From assembly GCA_946410305.1 (NCBI GenBank), contig CAMJZV010000009.1:1-64000 (forward strand): a DNA stretch of 64,000 bases. Direction: 5' to 3'. The DNA comes from an uncultured Prevotellaceae bacterium (lineage in GTDB: Bacteria; Bacteroidota; Bacteroidia; Bacteroidales; Bacteroidaceae). The position numbers and the translations under genes were made by a program. Each line of letters starts with the position of its first letter. Position 1 is the stretch's first letter. This document shows positions 42,040 through 50,789 of this stretch, in pieces. The notes below the pieces were generated by a model. That model was not told the origin of the DNA, ran no database searches, and saw only the letters and a program-made list of their open reading frames with translations.

Positions 42040-42942
42040 TTATTTATCGAATAAGTCGTTCTTCTCAATAGTCCAGTCCTTACGCTTCAGGATTTCGCAG
42101 TCTTTACCACGGAACATCTTGGCAGCCTGCTTGTCACCCTTCAACTGCCACTGCAGCCATGCCAGAGCCACCACGCTGAACTCACCACCATGAGGTTGGC
42201 GATAGGTACCACCGTGACCCACGGGGAAGTTGACAGCACAAGCGGGCACGTGGTCAATGAGGTGGAAGTCATCCATACCGTTCTCGTAGGCGATGTCTGT
42301 CTTGCCACCCAGCAGGTACATGATGGGCGTATGAATCTCCTTCAGCTTCTCCTTTGGAGGCATAGGCATACCTCCTACAGCCTGGGCAGCATTGGAACGC
42401 TTGAACAGGCCACTGTTGCAGATCATCAATACCGACACACGAGGGTCAGCACAGTTGAACAGTGTCTGTAAACCACCACACGACATACCCGACAGGCAGA
42501 TATGCTTGGTGTCTATCTTATTATAATAAGGTGAGTTCTTGTCCTGGTTCTGTGCGAAGACCCAGTCAATGCTCTCTATCTGCTGCTGTGTGGTCGACAT
42601 CGGACCGCGATAGGCCTCTTCTTCCATAGGGATATAGCCTGTAGCCACCACGATGAAGCCATAGCTAGCAATCTCGTTAAGGAACTTGAAGTGCTCCCAG
42701 GGTGAGTTGGTGCAGGCACCGTTACCCCAAACGAGAACAGGCAGCGGATTCTTCTTGTTGAACTTCGACAGGTCCTGCGGCACAAAGACGGTATGAGCCT
42801 GCAAGCCTGGCACCTCGGTCATGATAGCCTTATAAGGACCCTGACCACCGTCTTCTACAACCTTTGATTTCAATGCGTCGCCCTGCGCCATAGCCAATGC
42901 GGCCATGCACAGCATACATACTGATAAGAGAATCTTCTTCAT
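42040..42942 (-). CDS. Exported alpha/beta hydrolase (dienelactone/acetyl-esterase-like)
   Basis: 300 residues from ATG 42942 (MKKILLSVCMLCMAALAMAQ signal peptide); the frame opens 14 codons earlier without purpose. Alpha/beta-hydrolase features: PVLVWGNGACTNSPWEHFKFLNEIASYGFIVVATGY, nucleophile elbow HICLSGMSCGGLQTL, and a late histidine (FPVGHGGTY). Likely removes acetyl or other ester groups from plant cell wall material, inferred from the locus. Directly abuts the GH3 gene (stop TAA then ATG). Confidence 0.75.
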   Translation of the reverse strand: MKKILLSVCMLCMAALAMAQGDALKSKVVEDGGQGPYKAIMTEVPGLQAHTVFVPQDLSKFNKKNPLPVLVWGNGACTNSPWEHFKFLNEIASYGFIVVATGYIPMEEEAYRGPMSTTQQQIESIDWVFAQNQDKNSPYYNKIDTKHICLSGMSCGGLQTLFNCADPRVSVLMICNSGLFKRSNAAQAVGGMPMPPKEKLKEIHTPIMYLLGGKTDIAYENGMDDFHLIDHVPACAVNFPVGHGGTYRQPHGGEFSVVALAWLQWQLKGDKQAAKMFRGKDCEILKRKDWTIEKNDLFDK

Positions 42943-42991
42943 AAGTATTACTTTTGCTAATAGTTTCTTTAATAACGTTGACAAAGCCCGT

Positions 42992-43179
42992 TTATTTTAC
43001 GACAAACTTCTTTCCGTCCTTGATATAAAGCCCTGGCTTCAGGCTGGCTTTGAGGTGGAATATACAGCTACCTATACTTCGGCTGATACATACTGTGAAC
43101 TCATGGCCAGCAGAATGCTAGCCATGAGTAATGTGTTTTTAAAAGAAATAAGTGATTGTTTACTTGTTTTAAATTTCAT
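42992..43179 (-). pseudogene. Gene remnant: signal peptide joined out of frame to a sorting tail
   Basis: From ATG 43179 a 35-residue peptide begins MKFKTSKQSLISFKN, continues with a hydrophobic core (TLLMASILLAMSSQ) and VSAEV, a signal peptide, and then hits a stop at 43072. In another frame the next ~60 bases encode LKASLKPGLYIKDGKKFVVK followed by TAA at 42992, the same tail as LRPGLYIINGKKVVIK of the CE6 protein. No enzyme sequence lies between. It is most simply an exported enzyme that lost its whole middle by deletion. Confidence 0.7.
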
Positions 43180-43199
43180 ATTGTTATTATTGATTTCCA

Positions 43200-45167
43200 T
43201 CATTCGTTCCCTCCGAAGCCGCCTTGGAAGCCACCACCTCCGCCGAAGCCGCCTCCAAAGCCGCCACCGCCAAAGGATGGCATCTGTGGAGCGGGCTCCT
43301 TACCGATGGCCAGCAACAGGCGAACCAGTGCACGACGACGCTGACTCCATGTGGGATAGTCGTCAGCACGTAGCGTGCGTACTTTGAAGCCAGGCATTTG
43401 GGGCATACCTGCATTCTTCATGAACTCCATGTCACTGGTGGTCAGAATGCATGGTTTGGTTTTGCCGTCAGCCAGCAGGCGGTCTACAATAGCATCGGCA
43501 CCACCTACCTTAAACCAGCTCTCCATCGTGTCACCCTCGCCAGGTACCAGCTGTATCATGACAGGCATCATCATGCCGCCCTGCTGGGGCATGGCAGAAG
43601 TATACCACGCCTCGTTACGATCCAACTCGTAAGCCACACGACCGTGGGCGATATCCTCCTGTGAGGCGAAGTTGAACGGAGAGGCGGGATTGTCGCAGAT
43701 GCTGTACTTGAAACCTTTGTCCGGCGAGAGGTACATGTTGTTGGGGTCAGCCACGGGCGTACCATCAACCACAAAGCAGTATTTGAAGGTCTCAAAAAGA
43801 TAGTCGCTCAGCGTCGTGCTCCATACACCGCTGCTGTCGCGCTCCATGGCGACATTCTCAGGCAGTATCTCACAGTCCAGCTCTACCTTCTGAGCCTCGG
43901 GGGCCTTGAAGCGGAAAATTATGCCCTGTTCGGTATACTCCGGAGAGATGATGGGCTTGGGGAACAGACGAGCCATGACACCTGGGGTGAACTGCTGTTC
44001 CTGACCAGTCTTGGCAGGAGCGGGCTGTCCGTTCTTCATAGCGTTCTCTGCAGCCTTCTTGTTGAAGAGCAGTGGCAGGGTCTTAGCCAGGAAGTACTTG
44101 GCATTCATCCATGTGTGGCCGAACTTATCGTTGGTAAACTCCTTGACGCTACGGATGCCCTTCTTGTCGAGGAACTCCATATAGTCACGGGCATTGCCAT
44201 AGAGGAAGTCATCGGTACCTACACCCAGCCAGAACAGGCGGATTTTCTTGTTGGTGTCCTCAGCCTGGTCGTAGACGTTAGGAATGTCTGTCGATGTGAA
44301 CGAGCTGTAAGAGCAGAGATAAGAGAACTTGTCGAGGTTCGTCAGACCATTGAACAGTGCCTGGTTACCACCACGAGAGAAGCCACCGATGGCACGGCTG
44401 TCTCTATCAGCTTTCGTGCGATAGTTCTGCTCGATATAGGGCATCAAGTCGTTAATCAGGTCCTGGCTGAAGGGGTCGCCACCAAAACGCACCTGAGGAG
44501 TCGTGGTCTCAGAGCGCTCCTTGGTGGGTGCATCCTGCTTCTTCAGCTTCATGGGGTTACCATAGGGCATTACCACGATCATCTCCTTGCACTGACCAGC
44601 AGCCAACAGGTTGTCCATGATATAGTTTACGCGACCGACCTTATAGTACACCTCCTCTGTATCGGTGGTACCACTGATGAGGTAGAACACGGGGTAGCGC
44701 TTCTGGAAGTCCATCATATACCCAGGTGGCAGATATACTACGGCATGATTGGTGGCACCAATAGCCTTCGAATAGTAGTTGACATACTCTACCCTACCGT
44801 GAGATACGTTGGTAATATCATGGGGCAGTGCACCGTTCTTTTCAGTTGACGGAATCTCCAGCAAGCTGTTCTTAAAGCCTTCGTTGGGGAAATACTGCGG
44901 ATTCTCTGGGTCCATCACGCTGATACCGTCGACAATGAAGCAGTACGGATACATGTCGGGCGCAGCAGGACCGAGGGTCACTGTCCACAAGCCGTCAGCA
45001 CCACGTTGCATGTCTTTACGTCCAGCGAACTGCACGTCTACCTGTACGTTCTTGGCATTCTCATTCTTGTACTGAAAGGTGACAGTCCCGTCAGCATTAC
45101 AGCGGGGCTGAGACATCATGGCCATAGGCAACAAGGCCATCAGGGATAACAAAGTCTGTCTTTTCAT
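43200..45167 (-). CDS. CE1-type esterase with duplicated E-set/esterase halves
   Basis: 655 residues, signal peptide (ending MAMMSQ). First half: E-set/CBM48-like domain (~20-110) and a CE1 esterase domain with AIGGFSRGGNQALF (Ser264) and KFGHTW histidine. Second half (~405-620): another E-set domain (IIFRFKAPEAQKVELDCEIL) and a shrunken esterase part (VMIQLVPGEGD, ADAIVDRLLADGKTKPCIL) with no G-x-S-x-G, so probably inactive. The Gly-rich tail (FGGGGFGGGFGGGGGF) resembles that of the beta-helix protein at 4737. Feruloyl or acetyl esterase activity on xylan is inferred. Confidence 0.82.
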   Translation of the reverse strand: MKRQTLLSLMALLPMAMMSQPRCNADGTVTFQYKNENAKNVQVDVQFAGRKDMQRGADGLWTVTLGPAAPDMYPYCFIVDGISVMDPENPQYFPNEGFKNSLLEIPSTEKNGALPHDITNVSHGRVEYVNYYSKAIGATNHAVVYLPPGYMMDFQKRYPVFYLISGTTDTEEVYYKVGRVNYIMDNLLAAGQCKEMIVVMPYGNPMKLKKQDAPTKERSETTTPQVRFGGDPFSQDLINDLMPYIEQNYRTKADRDSRAIGGFSRGGNQALFNGLTNLDKFSYLCSYSSFTSTDIPNVYDQAEDTNKKIRLFWLGVGTDDFLYGNARDYMEFLDKKGIRSVKEFTNDKFGHTWMNAKYFLAKTLPLLFNKKAAENAMKNGQPAPAKTGQEQQFTPGVMARLFPKPIISPEYTEQGIIFRFKAPEAQKVELDCEILPENVAMERDSSGVWSTTLSDYLFETFKYCFVVDGTPVADPNNMYLSPDKGFKYSICDNPASPFNFASQEDIAHGRVAYELDRNEAWYTSAMPQQGGMMMPVMIQLVPGEGDTMESWFKVGGADAIVDRLLADGKTKPCILTTSDMEFMKNAGMPQMPGFKVRTLRADDYPTWSQRRRALVRLLLAIGKEPAPQMPSFGGGGFGGGFGGGGGFQGGFGGNE

Positions 45168-45199
45168 AGTTTTTATCGTTTTGTGTGTTTATTGGATTG

Positions 45200-46705
45200 C
45201 TATTTCTCATCATCTACCAAGAAGTCGCCCATGTCAGAGGCCTCAGCATCCTTGTCGTCGAGTTTGAAGCGCATGAAGTGAGGCTTCTCTGTGGTACAGG
45301 GCTCCCATCCCAGTTTTCCTTTTTCGTTTTCGTTACCATTGGGATCGCTGTACTTGGCAAAGTTAGTCCATGCCGTCAGCATCTTCTCTGACAGATCCCA
45401 GTCACCCTGTGTCCAAGGACGCCAGCAGTGCTTCAGCGACTTGAAGACAAACCACAGGTCACTGCTATGGAAGGCACCTTTCAGGCGACTGGTGATAGCT
45501 GGATGCTTGCCGTCGTCGGGCAACTTGCGGGCAAACTCATAAGCCCAGGCTTTGGCGCCCTGACTCTGACGTACCTTACAGAACTCAGCAATACCAGGAC
45601 CCATAGAACCCATATCGTTCAGCGTATAGCCAATCATATAAGGCACGTCGGCAATAGTTCCCTCACGAGTGGCTGCATCGAAATTATTCAGCGACACGTA
45701 ACCGTCGACGATAGGACGCTGCATCACGAAGACATCGCTCTTGTTGACCATGTTATACAGCTGCGGAATGCTATAGAGAATCTCCGTAGAGGCAGCACGC
45801 AGCGCTTTCAGGTCAGTCAGTCCAGCCCAGTCCATTACCATCTTGGTCTCAGCCTCACTCTCAGCGAGTGTGGGGTTGTAGGTAAAGAACTTGTTCACGG
45901 GAGTTGCGGGCTTAGCCTCCTCACCGTCCTTGGCAGGAACATTAATGCCACCACCACTCATGATAACAGCCTTGTGGAACAGGCCACGGGCCAGCGGACT
46001 CTCACAGAGTGTACGTACACTTCCTGCACCAGCGCTCTGGCCGAAGATGGTCACGTTGTTGGGGTCGCCACCAAACTGGGCAATGTTCTCCTTCACCCAC
46101 TTCAGCGACTGTATCTGGTCGAGGATGCCGTAGTTGCCACTAACGTGGTGAGGACTCTCTGCAGACAGTTCAGGATAAGTCATAAAACCAAAGATGCCCA
46201 GACGGTAGTTGATGGTAACCAGCACCACATCCTTCGATGCCCACTCCTGACCATCGAACTCTGGTTCTGAGCCCCATCCTTCACGATAGCCGCCACCATG
46301 TATCCACAGCGCTACAGGCAGCTTCTTCTCCGTCTTACCAGGAGCCTTGGTCCACACGTTCAAGTACAGGCAGTCCTCACTGTAGGGAGCCTCATCGCCA
46401 TAACCCCACTCAGAGGTATAGAAGCCTGGATAGTGTACGGACTGGTAGCCAGGATGGCCAAACTTGTCACACACTTTGATGCTGTCCCACGCCTCTACAG
46501 GCTGTGGTTCACGCCAACGCAGGTCACCGATAGGTGCTGCGGCATAGGGAATGCCTTTAAAGACATACACGTCGGGGCACTCTGCCCGCACACCTTGAAT
46601 CTGGCCGCCCTCTACGGTCAGTACGGGACTCAGTGCATCTTCATCACTGCACGCGCATCCCATCAATAATGCCATCAACGGCATCAGCAAGAGTAATTTT
46701 TTCAT
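45200..46705 (-). CDS. Type B carboxylesterase lipoprotein (CE10-like)
   Basis: 501 residues with a lipoprotein signal (LLLLMPLMALLMGCAC). Carboxylesterase-B features: VFKGIPYAAAPIGDLRWREPQP, EDCLYLNVWTKA, LWIHGGGYREG (oxyanion hole) and VTIFGQSAGAGSVRTL (Ser224). Hydrolyses carboxylic esters; in this locus probably acts on acetylated or phenolic xylan fragments. It starts after a terminator-promoter and the CE1-type gene follows after 32 bases. Confidence 0.85.
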   Translation of the reverse strand: MKKLLLLMPLMALLMGCACSDEDALSPVLTVEGGQIQGVRAECPDVYVFKGIPYAAAPIGDLRWREPQPVEAWDSIKVCDKFGHPGYQSVHYPGFYTSEWGYGDEAPYSEDCLYLNVWTKAPGKTEKKLPVALWIHGGGYREGWGSEPEFDGQEWASKDVVLVTINYRLGIFGFMTYPELSAESPHHVSGNYGILDQIQSLKWVKENIAQFGGDPNNVTIFGQSAGAGSVRTLCESPLARGLFHKAVIMSGGGINVPAKDGEEAKPATPVNKFFTYNPTLAESEAETKMVMDWAGLTDLKALRAASTEILYSIPQLYNMVNKSDVFVMQRPIVDGYVSLNNFDAATREGTIADVPYMIGYTLNDMGSMGPGIAEFCKVRQSQGAKAWAYEFARKLPDDGKHPAITSRLKGAFHSSDLWFVFKSLKHCWRPWTQGDWDLSEKMLTAWTNFAKYSDPNGNENEKGKLGWEPCTTEKPHFMRFKLDDKDAEASDMGDFLVDDEK

Positions 46706-46747
46706 TGATAATTATATCTTTTGGTTAGTTAGTATGGTTTTCATGGG

Positions 46748-46796
46748 CAAAGGTACAAAAAATCCGCGACACTGACCTTACGTCATGTGTCGCGGA
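46748..46796 (-). terminator. Fused terminator-promoter between CE6 and type B esterase genes
   Basis: TCCGCGACAC / GTGTCGCGGA hairpin (46763-46796), six Ts, then TACCTTTG (46748-46755) on the minus strand. Confidence 0.85.
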
Positions 46797-46824
46797 CTTT
46801 GTCGTATGTAACAATTGTTACATG

Positions 46825-48354
46825 TTATTTAATCACAACCTTTTTACCATTTATAATATAGAGGCCTGGACGCAGGTCGTCAGCGTTGACGCGACGGCCA
46901 TCGAGGGTGTAGACACCACTCTTAGCCCCAGTCTTATTACTCTTTACCTCTTCAATGCCCGTAGGAGGCACATCCGTTTCTTTCAGCGTACAGAAGGTGA
47001 AGTAGGTAGGCTCGTCGAACTTGGCAGGATGGTTAGCATCCTTGAGGTACTTGCCTGTACCAACGTTCTTGATAGCCCATCCTTTACCCTCGGTATACTC
47101 CATGTTCCACACAGCACCCTTTGCAAGGTCCTGACCATTCTGGCCGTTCATCTTGCTGGAGATGAAGCAGCAGTCACCAGAGACAACCTGCGTATTCAGA
47201 TAAGCGTCAGCACCGTCCAACTGATAGGAAGTACCATCAGGAGCGACAAGGCGCAAGCGGAAACCGCCGCTACTCTTCTGAAGTCTGAAGAAATAGCACT
47301 CATTAGAGACATCGAAGGCTCTCACATAATTGCCATAGCTCAGCGTTTCAGCAAACTCGCAGTAGAAAGCCTTGCCCTCAGCCTCGTTGACGATAGCCAG
47401 ATTCTTATTCGCCAAACCTACTGTTCCACCAGTGATACGCTCGTCAACAGTATAATACTTGACATATTTCTCCGGATGGTTCATCACGTCAAGGACCTTC
47501 TCAGCGTAGCGCTGACCGAAGGTGCGGTAGCCAGCGGCAGAGAAGTGCCAAGGGTCAGTGCCGTTGCCAGGGATGCCATCAGCAGACACCACATGGCCTG
47601 TAGGAATGACTTCGGGAATCTTCGCTACAACATGGTTGTGCCAAGAGCAGCCACCGCCCATATTCTCATACTCCGTTTCACCAACAAAGATGGGAACATC
47701 GGCAGGTCTGAGATCCAGGTCATGCAACATGTCCTTATAAATCTTCTTCACCATGCCAGGCCACTTCTCGTCGCCATTGTTCGACTCGCCCTGATGCAGC
47801 AAGATGCCCTTGATGACACCAACTTCCTGAGCTTTCTTGGCCATCTCGATGATGCGTCCGTAAGGGTTGCCTCCATAGTGACGATTAGCAAGTGTAGCCC
47901 ACCAAGGTGTACTACCATTACTCTCCTTCTCCAGAATTTTCTCAGCGTACAGATCTTTGTCAAACATCTCGATAGGGCTGCCACCCATTGCTACAGCAAT
48001 AACACCAATCTTTTTGTCTGGCAGTTCTTTAACCATCGTACGACCAAAATAGTCGGTAGGGCCAAGCTTACCATCAGGGCTGACGATAGGACAATCGGCT
48101 GTATACCAATTACCCATTTGGCGTGCAGCAATTGTTTTAGAGCTATTACCTTTTACCTGACGTGCAGGGAAATCACATGTTGCCAACATCTGGAAGCGAG
48201 AATCAACTCCCTCATCTTGAGCTTCCCAATCAGCATTTCCCTCCATGTTTGACTGTCCAAAACAAATGTAGATGTAGAAATTAGGATCAACTTCTGCCTT
48301 TACGCCCATCACAGCGCACAGCAACATCATAGTGGTAAGTAAAAATTGTTTCAT
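46825..48354 (-). CDS. CE6/SASA-type acetylxylan esterase with sorting tail
   Basis: 509 residues with signal peptide (ending GVKA). SGNH/SASA domain (~20-300): YICFGQSNMEGNADWE (Ser35), VIAVAMGGSPIEMFD, GILLHQGESNNGD and GTDPWHFSAAGYRTFG (Asp/His). Middle domain (~300-465) is beta-rich, possibly ricin-like. C-terminus GVYTLDGRRVNADDLRPGLY...KKVVIK is a type A-like sorting tail. It should remove acetyl groups from xylan at the cell surface or outside. Follows the GH10-CBM gene after a terminator; no clear promoter is visible in the 88-base gap. Confidence 0.87.
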   Translation of the reverse strand: MKQFLLTTMMLLCAVMGVKAEVDPNFYIYICFGQSNMEGNADWEAQDEGVDSRFQMLATCDFPARQVKGNSSKTIAARQMGNWYTADCPIVSPDGKLGPTDYFGRTMVKELPDKKIGVIAVAMGGSPIEMFDKDLYAEKILEKESNGSTPWWATLANRHYGGNPYGRIIEMAKKAQEVGVIKGILLHQGESNNGDEKWPGMVKKIYKDMLHDLDLRPADVPIFVGETEYENMGGGCSWHNHVVAKIPEVIPTGHVVSADGIPGNGTDPWHFSAAGYRTFGQRYAEKVLDVMNHPEKYVKYYTVDERITGGTVGLANKNLAIVNEAEGKAFYCEFAETLSYGNYVRAFDVSNECYFFRLQKSSGGFRLRLVAPDGTSYQLDGADAYLNTQVVSGDCCFISSKMNGQNGQDLAKGAVWNMEYTEGKGWAIKNVGTGKYLKDANHPAKFDEPTYFTFCTLKETDVPPTGIEEVKSNKTGAKSGVYTLDGRRVNADDLRPGLYIINGKKVVIK

Positions 48355-48393
48355 TTGTGTTTTAAATTATATGTAAGTAATCATTCTCTGAAA

Positions 48394-48423
48394 ATCCCTC
48401 GCCACCATACTGTGGCGAGGGAT
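48394..48423 (-). terminator. Terminator of the GH10 gene
   Basis: ATCCCTCGCCAC / GTGGCGAGGGAT perfect 12-base stem followed on the minus strand by TTTT, 20 bases after the stop at 48443. Confidence 0.85.
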
Positions 48424-48442
48424 AGAATAAGGTTTGGATTGA

Positions 48443-50674
48443 TTATTTTACGAACATTTTTTTACCATTCTTAATCACAATACCACGATAACCAGCATTA
48501 ACAGGTACGCCCATTAGATTATAGGTAGGAGCATTGGAAGCGTTGTCAGTTTCTACCTCGTTGATACCACTTACCGGTTCTGTACAGATGAACTTCACCT
48601 TGTCAATATTGCAATTACCACCAGTGACATTAATACGCAAGGTATACACACCCTCATTTAAGGCTTCCTTAACAGTACCCGTCTTCACCTCGTAGGTATC
48701 CTTACCCTTATTGGGCACCTTCACCAGAGGCATGCTAGTCTCGTTGCCCTCGCTATCTATCAGCTTCATTGTGAACTTAGAACCAGAGACCTCTGATGCT
48801 ACAGTAGCCTCGTAAGCGTATTTACCGGCCTGGTTGACTTTGACAGAATATTCTGCATAGTCACCATTTGCAGCATTACCCCAGGCAAAGCCGCCATTGA
48901 TTGTAACGACACTACCACCCTTGTTGGTTACAAAGTCCTCAGCCTCAACAGTACCAGGCATGGCGAAGGTGGGCAGGAGCTTGAATGTCATGTCCTTGAT
49001 ATAGAAGCCACCCTTCTCCACAAGCAGTGTGAACACGTGCTTGCCTGCTGTCAGATACTTCTTGATAGAGCAGTGTACAGGCTGGAACTCGGTAGTGCTG
49101 CCAGTATTAGGAACATCAGTAAAATCTGTAAGAAATTCGATATTATCGAACGAATACTCTGCTAAATGAAATCTACCACCAGCTATCGCTGAGGCAACTT
49201 CAAGATCCATTGTATAAAGTCCTTCCTCCTTTACGTCAACAGTATAGTCCATCCACTGACCATTACTCACTGACATTGGATTACTGCGCGAAACACCACT
49301 GCTATAGGTAACATCCACTAACCCTTTGTCATATTCATTGGCTTTGACGATGCCTGGGATCTCAGTAGGCGTACCGTTATAAGGAGAACGTTTAGTACCT
49401 TTTGCCACTGTAAAACCGCCATAACGCTCATAGGTGGTGCCATCAGTAGCGGTTACAACAGCCTTCATGGTATTCCAGCTTGCCTTTTTTGCTGTGTGTT
49501 CAACTATGTAGGGAACCTCCGTCATCGTCTTCACCAATTCATCATTTACATACAAATCCACCTTCTGAATGGTCTTTGTGGCCAAACGAGCATGAATCTT
49601 GATGGGAAGTACATCACCCGCAGCAACCTTCAAGGAAGCTGGACGGATATAGATAGAGGCTTCTTTCTTAGTGCCAGGGAACGGACTCTTGGCATTCTTA
49701 GCAGCGTCTGTCTGCATATATTCCCGAAGCCACTGCAAAGCAGCACGCTCTTGACGATTACGAATAAGTCCAGTATTTTCTGCCCACGTCGCTCCCAAGA
49801 ACCATCCCCATAGGGTTATGCCTGCACAGTAGTCTGCCTCCCAAAACAGTGGAATCTGCTCTTTGTATTTAGTCGCCTGCTTCGAATCGTCATCAAAATT
49901 GATGTCATACTCCGTGATGTACATCGGCATTTTCAACGATGACTGGAGAGTGTTCAACCTGTTCTTCAATTCATCTTTGGGGATATCATTCAAGGTAAAA
50001 TGGTGTGCCTGACATCCATAAGCGTCAATGGGGGCACCTGCATCACGAAGAGTTTGTACCAAAGGGATATACAAATTATTGTTATCCCAACGCAATACAT
50101 TAAAATCATTATAGACAAGAATGGCATCTGGCCAACGTTCACCAGCCATTTCAAAAGCCTTGATAAGCCAGTCATAACCTGTTTTACCACCACCACCGAG
50201 AGCATCCTTGAACAGATAGGTGTCATCCTGATGCCCCTGCATACATTCATTGGCAACATCCATAACTTGCAAATAAGGATAGTGCTCCTTAGCAGCATCC
50301 ATCCATTTGGCGATGGCATCATAACGCTCATTAAGTGAGAGGTCTTTTATCCAGCTAGGATACTGAGAACCCCAGATGAACGTATGAAACTTGAAAGGGA
50401 AATTGTGCTGTTTGGCATAGTTTGCAGCATTATCTGCTCCTCCCCAATTATAGACTCCACGGGTACCCTCAACACTTTGCCATTTTGTAGCATTCTCAGG
50501 AGTCACCTGATTCCAATAGTCAGAAAACCTGAAACCATCATGATCCATCTCACTATTACCTGTCGTAATATTCCCCAAGAACTTGTCGGGATTCGTTGAC
50601 AACTGGGCTGACGCTGGCAGTATGCATAGACTGGCAGCCATCATCAATAAACTTTGTTTTAGTGCCTTATTCAT
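48443..50674 (-). CDS. GH10 endo-xylanase with two C-terminal CBM6-like domains and sorting tail
   Basis: 743 residues, signal peptide (ending LPASAQ). GH10 barrel (~25-345) with VMDVANECMQGHQ (acid/base Glu143, in place of the usual WDVVNE) and MYITEYDINF (nucleophile Glu255); HTFIWGSQYPSWI is the substrate-groove strand. Then an Ig-like linker region (~355-440), two CBM6-type beta-sandwiches (~445-570 and ~575-705) and a tail TYNLMGVPVNAGYRGIVIKNGKKMFVK-like in layout to type IX tails. Cuts the xylan backbone. Confidence 0.88.
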   Translation of the reverse strand: MNKALKQSLLMMAASLCILPASAQLSTNPDKFLGNITTGNSEMDHDGFRFSDYWNQVTPENATKWQSVEGTRGVYNWGGADNAANYAKQHNFPFKFHTFIWGSQYPSWIKDLSLNERYDAIAKWMDAAKEHYPYLQVMDVANECMQGHQDDTYLFKDALGGGGKTGYDWLIKAFEMAGERWPDAILVYNDFNVLRWDNNNLYIPLVQTLRDAGAPIDAYGCQAHHFTLNDIPKDELKNRLNTLQSSLKMPMYITEYDINFDDDSKQATKYKEQIPLFWEADYCAGITLWGWFLGATWAENTGLIRNRQERAALQWLREYMQTDAAKNAKSPFPGTKKEASIYIRPASLKVAAGDVLPIKIHARLATKTIQKVDLYVNDELVKTMTEVPYIVEHTAKKASWNTMKAVVTATDGTTYERYGGFTVAKGTKRSPYNGTPTEIPGIVKANEYDKGLVDVTYSSGVSRSNPMSVSNGQWMDYTVDVKEEGLYTMDLEVASAIAGGRFHLAEYSFDNIEFLTDFTDVPNTGSTTEFQPVHCSIKKYLTAGKHVFTLLVEKGGFYIKDMTFKLLPTFAMPGTVEAEDFVTNKGGSVVTINGGFAWGNAANGDYAEYSVKVNQAGKYAYEATVASEVSGSKFTMKLIDSEGNETSMPLVKVPNKGKDTYEVKTGTVKEALNEGVYTLRINVTGGNCNIDKVKFICTEPVSGINEVETDNASNAPTYNLMGVPVNAGYRGIVIKNGKKMFVK

Positions 50675-50704
50675 TGTTTATGTTTTAAGTCATTTTTCCG
50701 GCTG

Positions 50705-50752
50705 CAAAGGTACAAAAGAGATGTGGAACACCCTTTGCAGAGCGTTCCACAT
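50705..50752 (-). terminator. Fused terminator-promoter upstream of the GH10 gene
   Basis: ATGTGGAAC / GTTCCACAT hairpin (50721-50752) then CTCTTTT and TACCTTTG (50705-50712) on the minus strand. Confidence 0.75.
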
Positions 50753-50789
50753 ACTTTGCCGTTCGTAACATCTTTATGTTACAACAGCA

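Noticed and set aside
46822..48252. 476-codon plus-strand frame opposite the CE6 gene
   Set aside because: Antisense shadow caused by codon bias; the minus strand has signal peptide, SASA motifs and sorting tail.
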